Part shown: positions 42,083-50,121 of the stretch, piece after piece
Layout: each line of letters begins with the position of its first letter
Numbering within the stretch: the first letter of the stretch is position 1
NCBI GenBank assembly: GCA_045127595.1
Contig: JBGVQS010000025.1
Span: forward strand, 60,629-124,628
Reading direction: 5' to 3'
Source of the DNA: Scatosoma sp045127595
GTDB lineage: Bacteria > Bacillota > Clostridia > Christensenellales > Borkfalkiaceae
Length of the DNA: 64,000 nucleotides
Notes under the pieces: model-generated
What the model saw: the letters and a program-made list of their open reading frames with translations, nothing else
Databases searched by the model: none
What the model was told of the DNA's origin: nothing
Made by a program: the position numbers and the translations under genes

Positions 42083-44224
42083 TTATATAAATTTTACCGT
42101 AATATTGTTCTTTCTAATGCGGTAATATTTCGGTATTTCAATGAATACTTTATACATTTGCATAGCACAATCCCCTTCTTCCCCTTCTCCTAATTCCTTT
42201 ACGTCAATCACGACGGTTACTACGTCCCCTCTTCCGTCGTGGGTAATAACAATCGAATCAACCTGCCCAGTCAAAGAAGGGCTTGTAACCGTGTACGAAA
42301 AGACAAGCAAATTTCTCGTGCTAAAATATTCTTCGCCGTATTCTTCAAGTAAATGCGCCGCCGTATCGCCATTCGCATCATCCCCGTCTAAATACGCCGC
42401 AAGCTCGTCCGCGGTACAAAGCAAATGCCGATTATCCGCTTCCAAATTATTCCAAGCATAGTGGGTTTGCGTGAATGCAATCGATTCTTCGGGCGGAATA
42501 AAACCGTTCTCTACGCTGACGAACAAAACGCTGTCTTTTGGCGGCATTTTAAAGGTGAACGTCCAGTAATATTCCCCATCGATTTCCACGTCGTTTCCCA
42601 TACCGAGCGATTCCCCGTTTAGATACAGAAAGATACAAGCGTCCATTAAAACGTGAGTTGTAACCGTGATTTCTTCCCCCGCTAAATAAACAGGAGAAAG
42701 AGAATTTACTAAGCAATCGGTTGCTCCGATCACGCTTAAAATATACCCGTTAAAAATATGCGAAAAGGTTTGCTCGCTTACCACTTTGTAAACAACCGTT
42801 CCCATACTCGTTCCCGTTTCAATGGCAAAATGGGTTTCGTCGATTAAGTATAAATTTTTCCCTTCCCAAGCCAAAACGTATTTTTTCGTGGGAAAATCGG
42901 GGAATTCGTTTACAGGCTTAAATTCAAGCTCCCCTAAAAAATTCTCTAAAGTGGAAGCGTGCGCTCCGTCAATATACAAATCGCACGTATCTAAATAGGT
43001 TTGGAAACGGTAGGTGCGCTCCTGACACTCAAAGATAGGCGGCGCGCTTACGGGAATGAAGGTATATTCTTTTGTGCAGTAATTTCCAGCATACGTCGTA
43101 TATTCTACTTTCCCATTCGCAGTGTATAACGTATAAATTACCGTTCCGCCGCCATCTATTTGTTGGGTATTCGGAATCCACATAAAGGTCAAAGTTTGCA
43201 AATACGCAAGAAACGCGGCTATATCCTTTTGATTCGTCGTATATTCTTTCGTAATAAGCCCGTTCGGACCGACGCTCCCGTTATAAAAGGTTTTTTCAAG
43301 CTTGGTAAAGTTCTCCGCGTTGAGCGCGTTAAATTTCGGCAAAATGTCCTGCATTTGCACTGTATATTCGGGGTGGTAGGTATAGATAGCCGCAAGCTTT
43401 ACCCCTGCCAAAACCCCCTCCGACGTATTCGGCTGCGAGGGCGCGGTTACCGTATCGACAAGCGAACCGTGCACCGCTTTACCGCTTTCAATCGCTTCTT
43501 CTACGGAAAGATAGGTTCTATCCGCATTGAGCGCATATTTCGGCATGTCCGCAACGACAACGCCGTCTTGGGTATACAGCTCTCCGTTTCGCGTTTCAAG
43601 AGAAACCAAAGTGGCTTTCTTACTTTTTTCCACGTTTTCTATCGAGCCGTTTTGAATGACGACCGTAGCGGGATACGTTTCTTGTATCAGCATTTTTCCC
43701 GTATAATATACCGTCAAAACGTCGCCTGCCAAAAGCGGCATTTCTATATCGTAATCGTACGGATCAAAAAAGAGCGAGCAACCGTTTAACAAAATCGTAG
43801 CGAGTCCTTGTCCGTCCGAGGTTTGTATATGCTGCCCGTAATCGTAGTTTACGGTAAACTCCGCCGTTTCAATGACTATCGGTGCTATCGTATGAATATC
43901 GATTGTCAAAACGGAATCCCTAGCTGGCATCACGAACGTATACGTTTCGTAAAACCAACCATCGGCATTTACCGTTTCTCTATCCGTTATTTCTCTATCG
44001 TTTACATAAACGTATAGACTGACGCCTGAAAGTCCTGCAACTTTCACGCTGACTTCTTCCCCTGCCTCGTATTCTTCCGCAAGGTCGCTAAGCTCTCTCA
44101 AAAGATAACCGTTTGGATCGTTTACTGTCAATTTGTAGCGATTGCTATGGCTTTCGCACGCCGCGCCAAGACAAATCAAAAACGCCGTAAGCAGGGTTAA
44201 AAATAAAATTTTAATCGTTTTCAT
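42083..44224 (-). CDS. Large hypothetical lipoprotein
   Basis: The 713-residue exported lipoprotein has lipobox G-A-A-C (Cys23). I recognise no enzyme family. Two similar beta modules sit near the N-terminus (about 30-110) and at about 500-580, each ending in a M-P-(A/P)-(R/K)-D-S-V-L motif, like InlB-type B-repeat or Ig-like modules. The middle is rich in Tyr/Thr beta strands. A TTG at 44230 precedes, but AAGGAG is correctly placed for the ATG at 44224. It is followed by the terminator shared with the SRP RNA and preceded by the MFS gene with a 97-base gap. Confidence 0.8.
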   Translation of the reverse strand: MKTIKILFLTLLTAFLICLGAACESHSNRYKLTVNDPNGYLLRELSDLAEEYEAGEEVSVKVAGLSGVSLYVYVNDREITDRETVNADGWFYETYTFVMPARDSVLTIDIHTIAPIVIETAEFTVNYDYGQHIQTSDGQGLATILLNGCSLFFDPYDYDIEMPLLAGDVLTVYYTGKMLIQETYPATVVIQNGSIENVEKSKKATLVSLETRNGELYTQDGVVVADMPKYALNADRTYLSVEEAIESGKAVHGSLVDTVTAPSQPNTSEGVLAGVKLAAIYTYHPEYTVQMQDILPKFNALNAENFTKLEKTFYNGSVGPNGLITKEYTTNQKDIAAFLAYLQTLTFMWIPNTQQIDGGGTVIYTLYTANGKVEYTTYAGNYCTKEYTFIPVSAPPIFECQERTYRFQTYLDTCDLYIDGAHASTLENFLGELEFKPVNEFPDFPTKKYVLAWEGKNLYLIDETHFAIETGTSMGTVVYKVVSEQTFSHIFNGYILSVIGATDCLVNSLSPVYLAGEEITVTTHVLMDACIFLYLNGESLGMGNDVEIDGEYYWTFTFKMPPKDSVLFVSVENGFIPPEESIAFTQTHYAWNNLEADNRHLLCTADELAAYLDGDDANGDTAAHLLEEYGEEYFSTRNLLVFSYTVTSPSLTGQVDSIVITHDGRGDVVTVVIDVKELGEGEEGDCAMQMYKVFIEIPKYYRIRKNNITVKFI

Positions 44225-44321
44225 AGGCAACTCCTTTTGCTTTCTATCCTATATACCTTTCCAAAAGCAAAATCGTCCACTAAAAAAAGAATTTTTTTTC
44301 TATATTTATTACAAAACGATA

Positions 44322-45539
44322 TTATATTTTTCCATCGAGCGCTTCACGCAGCTCGTTTGTAGGCTGCGTTTTGAAAAAGCGAATGATTACAACCAGCAAT
44401 ATTACCCCTAAAATGGGGAAAAGCGCGCTTACGAGCATACCCGTTTGCAAGCCCGCATGATCGGCTACAATCCCCATAAGCTGCGGAGCAACCGACGCGC
44501 CGAGATCCCCGCTCGCCGCCATTAACGCGTATGCCGCAACTCCCACGCCGGGGATTTTTTCTTCCATCATAATCAACGTTCCCGGCCAAAGCATTCCCGT
44601 AAAAACACCCGTCAAAATGCATGCGATAAACGCAGAGATCGTATGGCTGGAAAGCCCTGCCACAAGATAACAAACCGCCGCGCCGAGCATTCCCAAAAAT
44701 AAAACTCTTATGATATTTTTGCCCCATTTTGCATAGCAAATTCTTGCAAGACCAAGCAAAATTGCAAACGTTGCCACACCGAGAATATCCCCAAGCGCTT
44801 TGTCAACGTGCAATTCCGCGTCCATAAAGCTAGAAATCCAGTTCGTCATTACGGTTTCCGCACAGCTCCCCAAGAAAATACAGCCTACGCAAAGGGCAAG
44901 CCCTATCCTGCCGCGTTTGTTTTTTTGCACTTTTTGCGAGCTTCCCCCTTCGTTCATATCAGGGATAGGCGAAATCATAAAAAGCACCGCCGCAATAATC
45001 GGCAACGCCGCAAAAAACATCACCAAATACATCCAGTATTTTGCGCCGATAAATTTAAGAAACAACGTAGCGACGACCACCACACTGAATACCCCAAACG
45101 CATATAACGAATGCAAAAAGCTCATATCGCCTTGCGGATTGTCGGATGGAATCGCCGCGATAATCGGGCTTAACAGCACTTCCGAAAGCCCTGCGGAAAC
45201 GGAAAATATAACCGTACCGATCAATAACCCAAAGTAGGTCTTTTCGGGAAAAAGTATCGGAAAAATCCCGTAAATCAACAACCCCAACGAAGTGATAAGC
45301 GGCATGATTTTTACAATCAATTTCACGTTGAATTTTTTTGAAAAGGCGGTAAAGACCAAATCAATAAAAAGCTGCGTGCAAAAATTCGTTAAAACGAGCG
45401 TACCGAGCAGCGTCCACGAAACTCCATAGCGCTCGTGAAAAATAACGAATAAAATGGGTGGCAAACAAAATACCGACGACATGGTAAAATAAGCGGCATA
45501 ACACGCAAATTTTGTTCTTTTATACTTTAAAACGTTCAT
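44322..45539 (-). CDS. Major facilitator superfamily transporter
   Basis: A 405-residue membrane protein with twelve predicted membrane segments split 6+6 by a basic cytoplasmic loop near residue 205 (S-Q-K-V-Q-K-N-K-R-G-R). The sequence is typical of uncharacterised MFS members of gut Clostridia, with the F-T-G-M-L-W-P-G-T block in the second half that recalls fucose/sugar-type permeases. It starts 34 bases after the HgdB-like gene and is probably co-transcribed. The ribosome binding site is weak (GAGAG about 17 bases upstream). Substrate unknown. Confidence 0.88.
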   Translation of the reverse strand: MNVLKYKRTKFACYAAYFTMSSVFCLPPILFVIFHERYGVSWTLLGTLVLTNFCTQLFIDLVFTAFSKKFNVKLIVKIMPLITSLGLLIYGIFPILFPEKTYFGLLIGTVIFSVSAGLSEVLLSPIIAAIPSDNPQGDMSFLHSLYAFGVFSVVVVATLFLKFIGAKYWMYLVMFFAALPIIAAVLFMISPIPDMNEGGSSQKVQKNKRGRIGLALCVGCIFLGSCAETVMTNWISSFMDAELHVDKALGDILGVATFAILLGLARICYAKWGKNIIRVLFLGMLGAAVCYLVAGLSSHTISAFIACILTGVFTGMLWPGTLIMMEEKIPGVGVAAYALMAASGDLGASVAPQLMGIVADHAGLQTGMLVSALFPILGVILLVVIIRFFKTQPTNELREALDGKI

Positions 45540-45573
45540 AAAGCAGCTGTATATTCTCTCATAAATTTTCTTT

Positions 45574-46842
45574 TTATTCTTTTGTAAGTCTTTCCCGAGC
45601 GGTTGCCAACATCAATTTTAAGCGGTTTTCCTGATTAACCTTGGTTGCCGACGCGTCGTAATCGATTGCAACGATATTTACGTCTTTATGCAAATCCTTC
45701 ACCGCGCGAGCCGCGCCTTTGCCTACGATATGGTTCGGCAAGCACCCGAACGGCTGCGCGCAAACGATATTTTCCGTACCGTTTTCGCAAAGCGCCAGCA
45801 TTTCCGCAGGAATCAGCCAGCCTTCGCCCATCTTCACGCCTTGATGAATGACTCTGTCCGCGCATTCGCGTAAACACTCGAAATCGTGCGGCGGCTCGAA
45901 GCCGTATTTCTCAAACAGCTTAATCAGTCCGCGCTGAATATGCAATAAATATTTATAAATGAGTTTGTACGCAATCGCTTTTCCCTTGCCAAGATTATAA
46001 AATTTCGCGTCGTTTACGGTATTGACGATACAATACATAACGAAATCCATCAACGCAGGTACGACAGGTTCACAACCCTCCGCATAAAGGAATTTTTCCA
46101 ACCCCGAATTTGCAAGTGGCGCGTATTTGACGTAAATTTCCCCGACGATACCCACTTTTACCCGCTTTTCCTTGCGGCGTTTTATTCCGGTAAAAAGATC
46201 AAGCACTTCGCGCATGATTTTTTTATAGTTGGTATACCCCTTGGAAATAATCGCTTTTTTAGCGTATTCTACCGCTTCCCGCAAAACGCGGTCGGCTTCG
46301 TTGGGATCTTCCGCATAGGGCTTGCATTGATTATACAAGCTCATGATTCCGTCCGCATAAAAAATTGCGTATCCGATTTGTAAAAGCGTCTTTATCCCGA
46401 TTTCAAAACCGTTCCCCTTTTCAAACCCCGAAAAGTTCAACGAAAGCACGGGCACTTGCGGAAATTCCGCTTTCAAAGCCTTACGCAAAAGCGGTACGTA
46501 GTTGGACGCACGGCAGCCCCCGCCCGACTGCGTGATCATGACCGCCGTTTTATCCACGTCGAATTGACCGCTTTTCAACGCGTCGATCAGTTGCCCGATT
46601 ACGCACAGCGCAGGATAACAGGTATCGTTATGCACGTGCTTTAAGCCCTCGTCTATCACCGAACGCTCTTCGTTTTTTAATACGATAATGTTATATCCAA
46701 GATTGTCGAATATCCCTTTCATTATCTCGAAATGATAGGGCAGCATATTCGGCGCGAGTATGGTATACTCCCGCTTCATCTCCTCCGTAAACGGACGGAC
46801 TTCTTCCTTATAACTGATCGTTTGTTGTATTTCCTTTTCCAT
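45574..46842 (-). CDS. 2-hydroxyacyl-CoA dehydratase-like protein (HgdB-type domain)
   Basis: The 422-residue protein has the dehydratase D-component fold: YTILAPNMLPYHFEIM, Cys residues in H-N-D-T-C-Y-P-A, and QSGGGCRASNYVP, which may ligate a 4Fe-4S cluster. The frame opens at a GTG at 46854, but the AGGAG touches it, so the ATG at 46842 is the better start. In many Clostridia this domain is the C-terminal third of a ~1400-residue activase-related protein; here it is a separate gene 27 bases after the activase part. True substrate and reaction are unknown. Confidence 0.83.
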   Translation of the reverse strand: MEKEIQQTISYKEEVRPFTEEMKREYTILAPNMLPYHFEIMKGIFDNLGYNIIVLKNEERSVIDEGLKHVHNDTCYPALCVIGQLIDALKSGQFDVDKTAVMITQSGGGCRASNYVPLLRKALKAEFPQVPVLSLNFSGFEKGNGFEIGIKTLLQIGYAIFYADGIMSLYNQCKPYAEDPNEADRVLREAVEYAKKAIISKGYTNYKKIMREVLDLFTGIKRRKEKRVKVGIVGEIYVKYAPLANSGLEKFLYAEGCEPVVPALMDFVMYCIVNTVNDAKFYNLGKGKAIAYKLIYKYLLHIQRGLIKLFEKYGFEPPHDFECLRECADRVIHQGVKMGEGWLIPAEMLALCENGTENIVCAQPFGCLPNHIVGKGAARAVKDLHKDVNIVAIDYDASATKVNQENRLKLMLATARERLTKE

Positions 46843-46869
46843 ACTTTTTGGCACTCCTGCAAACGCGCT

Positions 46870-49818
46870 TTATTTTTGGGTAACGGCGGCGATCATACTC
46901 CGCAAACGAATCTTCACTACGCCCAAATTATTGATTTCGTCAATTTTAATCTGCGTATACAGTTTCCCGTTGCTTTCCATGATCGTGCGCATTTCGTCCG
47001 TCGTGAGCGCGTCGATTCCGCAACCGAACGAAACAAGCTGTACAAGCTGCATATCCTTTTGCGTACAAACGTATTGTGCCGCGCGGTACAAACGCGCGTG
47101 GTACGTCCATTGATTTAATACGTTCACCTCGACCATGGGTGCTTGTTCAAAGACGCTATCTTCCGATAAAACGGCAATATCAAGCGAGTTTAACAGCTTC
47201 GCGATTCCATGGTTGATTTCAGGATCGGCATGATACGGTCTACCTGCCAAAACAACGGTAAGCTTCCCTGCCGCACGCGCCGACGAGAGTATTTCCCTGC
47301 CTTTTTTTCTCACGTCTTCGTGATAACGTTCCAGCGCCTTGAAACCTTCGTCCAAAGCAAAATTCAATTCCTTTTTACCGAGCTTATATTTCGGAGCAAA
47401 CGCCGCTTGCAGGTTCGCAAGCGCCGATTTCCGCTCGTTCAAGTCCACGTACGGAGAAATAAAGTTCTCTTTCGTCAAGCGTTCGTTGTTCGCCTTTAAA
47501 AGCTCCCCGTAATACGCCACGATCGGGCAGTTATAATGGTTCGCGGAATCATGTTCGTCCAAATTGTAGCTTTCGCTGGGATAAAAGACAAAATCCACGC
47601 CGCTATCGAGCAAGCTTTCCACGTGCCCGTGCATCAGCTTTGCGGGATAACAAACGGTATCGCTAGCTACCGTATGCTGTCCTTTAAAATACAGCGCGCG
47701 GCTGCTCTTTTCACTGACGGAAACTTCAAACCCAAGCGCCTTAAAAAACGCCGTCCAAAGGGGAAGCTGTTCAAATGTTGCAAGCTGGAAAGGCAAGCCA
47801 ACTTTGCCCCGCTTTTTCTTATTCAACGCATACCTGCCCCCGTCGTTTTCCGAAACACAGGAAAGCAACCGCTGATATTTATACTCGTAGATATTCCACT
47901 CGTCGCCGCGGGGCTTTTGCCCTGCCCCCCGTTCGCATTTATTTCCCGAAACAAAGCGGCTCCCATCTTCAAAGGTCAAAATATTGACGTTGCATTTGGA
48001 AGTACAGCCCTTGCACACCGCGCATTTGGACGTATAGGAAAAGCAGTCAAGCTGTTCTTTCGTCAACATGGTAGAGCCGTCTTCCGCGGCGTTTTCTTTG
48101 GCGAAGATTGCCGCGCCGAACGCACCCATCAGCCCTGCAATCGCAGGACGAACCACCTGTTTGCCCGTTTCCATTTCAAACGAGCGCAACACCGCGTCGT
48201 TTAAAAACGTTCCGCCCTGCACGACGATATGTTCCCCAAGTTCGTCGGGCGTTTTCGCTCTGATGACCTTATATACCGCATTTTTTACGATAGACGAAGA
48301 AAGCCCAGCCGAAATATCTTCTACGGAAGCCCCTTCCTTTTGCGCTTGTTTTACCGCGCTGTTCATAAAGACGGTGCAACGCGAGCCAAGCTCTACCGGT
48401 TGTTTTGCAAACAGCCCCAACCGCGCAAATTCTTCCACGCCCATATCCATGGCTTTGGCAAACGTTTGAATGAACGAGCCGCACCCAGAAGAACAAGCTT
48501 CGTTGAGCATAATCGAATCGATCGCGCCGTTTTTGACCTTGAAGCATTTAATATCCTGCCCGCCGATATCGATAATAAAATCGACCTTGGGATTGAAATA
48601 AACCGCCGCCTTGAAATGCGCCACCGTTTCCACGATCCCGAAATCGAGCTTTAAAGCCGCCTTAATCATATCTTCGCCATAGCCGGTTACCGCAGCGGCG
48701 CGGATTTGAATCCGATCCCGACAAAGGGAATATATCTCCTTTACCTTTGCCGCAACAATATCGAGCGGTTGCCCATTGTTCGTTTGATAATGGGAATATA
48801 AAATACGAAAATCGGGCGTGATGAGCATCAGCTTTGTCGTCGTAGAGCCGCTGTCGATCCCCAAATACGCCTCCCCGACGTACGTTCTAATATCCGCAAA
48901 CGCCAAATCGCTCTGTTTATGCCGCGCAACAAACGCGTTGTATTCTTCGTGCGAACGGAACAGCGGCTCGCCGCGCATGACTTCGTCGGACGCCTTGGCA
49001 TTCTCGATTGCTTCAATCACCTCGTCCAAGGTTTTAGGGGTTTCCCCTTTCGCCGCAAGCGCCGCCCCCAGCGACATAAAAATAGGCGCGTTTTCAGGAA
49101 AAATAGCATGTTCTTCGTCCAACCCAAGCGTTTCCACAAACGCTTTGCGCAACGATTTCAAGAAAAAGAGCGGACCGCCTAAAAAGAGCACTTTGCCCTT
49201 GATCCGCCTGCCTTGGGCAAGCCCCGAAACAGTCTGATCGACGACGGCGTGGAAAATGGACGCCGCAATATCCGCTTTTGCCGCGCCTTGGTTAATGAGC
49301 GGCTGAATGTCCGATTTGGCAAATACGCCGCAACGGGAAGCGATGGGATACGTCTTTTCGGCAGAAAGCGCCATTTCGTCCATCTCGTTCACGCTCACGT
49401 CTAACAGCGTTGCCATTTGATCGATAAACGAGCCCGTACCGCCGGCACAGCTACCGTTCATACGTTGTTCCGCACCGCCCGTTAAAAAAATGATTTTCGC
49501 GTCTTCCCCGCCAAGCTCAATCGCAACGTCCGCATCGGGATAATAACGGCGAATCGCGCCGTACGCCGCCTGTACTTCCTGCGAAAAGCAAATACCGCTT
49601 TTTTCCGCAAGCCCAAGCCCCGCGCTGCCCGTGATTGCGACCTTAAACAAGCCCTCGCCGCAAGCGGCGCGCGCCTTTTTCAATTCCGCAAGCACACATT
49701 CCTTGACTTTGGCAAAATGTCTTTCGTAGCCTGCGTGCAAAAGTTTACCTGTTTCTTCGTCCGTTACGGTTACTTTTACAGTAGTCGAGCCGACGTCTAT
49801 ACCTAATAATCCCGTCAT
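46870..49818 (-). CDS. Acyl-CoA dehydratase activase-like protein: two BadF/HgdC ATPase domains plus DUF2229
   Basis: The 982-residue protein contains two tandem ASKHA-type activase domains. The first starts L-L-G-I-D-V-G-S-T-T-V-K, has CAGGTGSF near 123 and SRCGVFAKSD. The second starts near residue 318 with YLGIDSGSTTTK and has ACSSGCGSF and SRCTVFMNS. In the HgdC family paired subunits share a 4Fe-4S cluster and use ATP to push an electron into the dehydratase. A Cys-rich linker (CAVCKGCTSKC near 585) and a DUF2229 region (about 645-870) follow. Together with the next gene it equals the usual single fused protein. Start at 49818 has a weak GGACGG and a promoter upstream. Confidence 0.88.
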   Translation of the reverse strand: MTGLLGIDVGSTTVKVTVTDEETGKLLHAGYERHFAKVKECVLAELKKARAACGEGLFKVAITGSAGLGLAEKSGICFSQEVQAAYGAIRRYYPDADVAIELGGEDAKIIFLTGGAEQRMNGSCAGGTGSFIDQMATLLDVSVNEMDEMALSAEKTYPIASRCGVFAKSDIQPLINQGAAKADIAASIFHAVVDQTVSGLAQGRRIKGKVLFLGGPLFFLKSLRKAFVETLGLDEEHAIFPENAPIFMSLGAALAAKGETPKTLDEVIEAIENAKASDEVMRGEPLFRSHEEYNAFVARHKQSDLAFADIRTYVGEAYLGIDSGSTTTKLMLITPDFRILYSHYQTNNGQPLDIVAAKVKEIYSLCRDRIQIRAAAVTGYGEDMIKAALKLDFGIVETVAHFKAAVYFNPKVDFIIDIGGQDIKCFKVKNGAIDSIMLNEACSSGCGSFIQTFAKAMDMGVEEFARLGLFAKQPVELGSRCTVFMNSAVKQAQKEGASVEDISAGLSSSIVKNAVYKVIRAKTPDELGEHIVVQGGTFLNDAVLRSFEMETGKQVVRPAIAGLMGAFGAAIFAKENAAEDGSTMLTKEQLDCFSYTSKCAVCKGCTSKCNVNILTFEDGSRFVSGNKCERGAGQKPRGDEWNIYEYKYQRLLSCVSENDGGRYALNKKKRGKVGLPFQLATFEQLPLWTAFFKALGFEVSVSEKSSRALYFKGQHTVASDTVCYPAKLMHGHVESLLDSGVDFVFYPSESYNLDEHDSANHYNCPIVAYYGELLKANNERLTKENFISPYVDLNERKSALANLQAAFAPKYKLGKKELNFALDEGFKALERYHEDVRKKGREILSSARAAGKLTVVLAGRPYHADPEINHGIAKLLNSLDIAVLSEDSVFEQAPMVEVNVLNQWTYHARLYRAAQYVCTQKDMQLVQLVSFGCGIDALTTDEMRTIMESNGKLYTQIKIDEINNLGVVKIRLRSMIAAVTQK

Positions 49819-49854
49819 ACGTTTACCGTCCGTTTTGGTAATATTAACATATCA

Positions 49855-49882
49855 ATTATAACACACTTTTGTGTTTTTTCAA
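49855..49882 (-). promoter_or_regulatory. Sigma-A promoter of the activase operon
   Basis: Minus-strand TTGAAA-N16-TATAAT; the spacer contains a small inverted repeat (ACACA-CTTT-TGTGT). It lies in the 303-base divergent region 49819-50121, whose other half holds the glnA promoter and attenuator. Confidence 0.6.
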
Positions 49883-50005
49883 TGAAAAAACAACAAAATT
49901 CCCAAAAAACAGCAAAAATTTTTTCTAAGTTGCTTACTTTCTCTTTTTCATTCTTCTTGGAACGGTACTTTTTTACGTTTCTATCTTTCAACGCCCGTCA
50001 AATCG

Positions 50006-50034
50006 TTGACAAACCCGTTCAAAAACGCTATAAT
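50006..50034 (+). promoter_or_regulatory. Perfect consensus promoter of glnA-nadE
   Basis: TTGACA-N17-TATAAT; transcription should begin at about 50041, just before the leader hairpin. Confidence 0.92.
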
Positions 50035-50046
50035 TAAAATAATTAT

Positions 50047-50090
50047 GGCAAAGGCGCCTACGGGTACACCCCTGTTGCCTTTGCCTTTTT
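50047..50090 (+). terminator. Leader attenuator of glnA (intrinsic terminator in the 5' UTR)
   Basis: GGCAAAGGC (50047-50055) pairs perfectly with GCCTTTGCC (50077-50085), with a small inner GGG/CCC stem, followed by TTTTT. It lies between the glnA promoter and the ribosome binding site in an ~80-base leader, so glnA transcription must read through it. Clostridial nitrogen genes are known to be controlled by ANTAR-type antitermination proteins; no such regulator is present here, so the mechanism is inference. Confidence 0.82.
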
Positions 50091-50121
50091 ACGTTTTACT
50101 TTACTTACGCAGGAGAATTTT

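Noticed and set aside
45536..45562. Eight-codon upstream frame overlapping the MFS start (ATGA)
   Set aside because: It has no ribosome binding site and no evident regulatory peptide content; probably chance.
46842..46870. Split activase/HgdB-like genes as a sequencing frameshift
   Set aside because: The gap has a stop, a spaced AGGAG and a start codon, and the first protein ends after a complete DUF2229 region; no single-base change obviously restores one frame.
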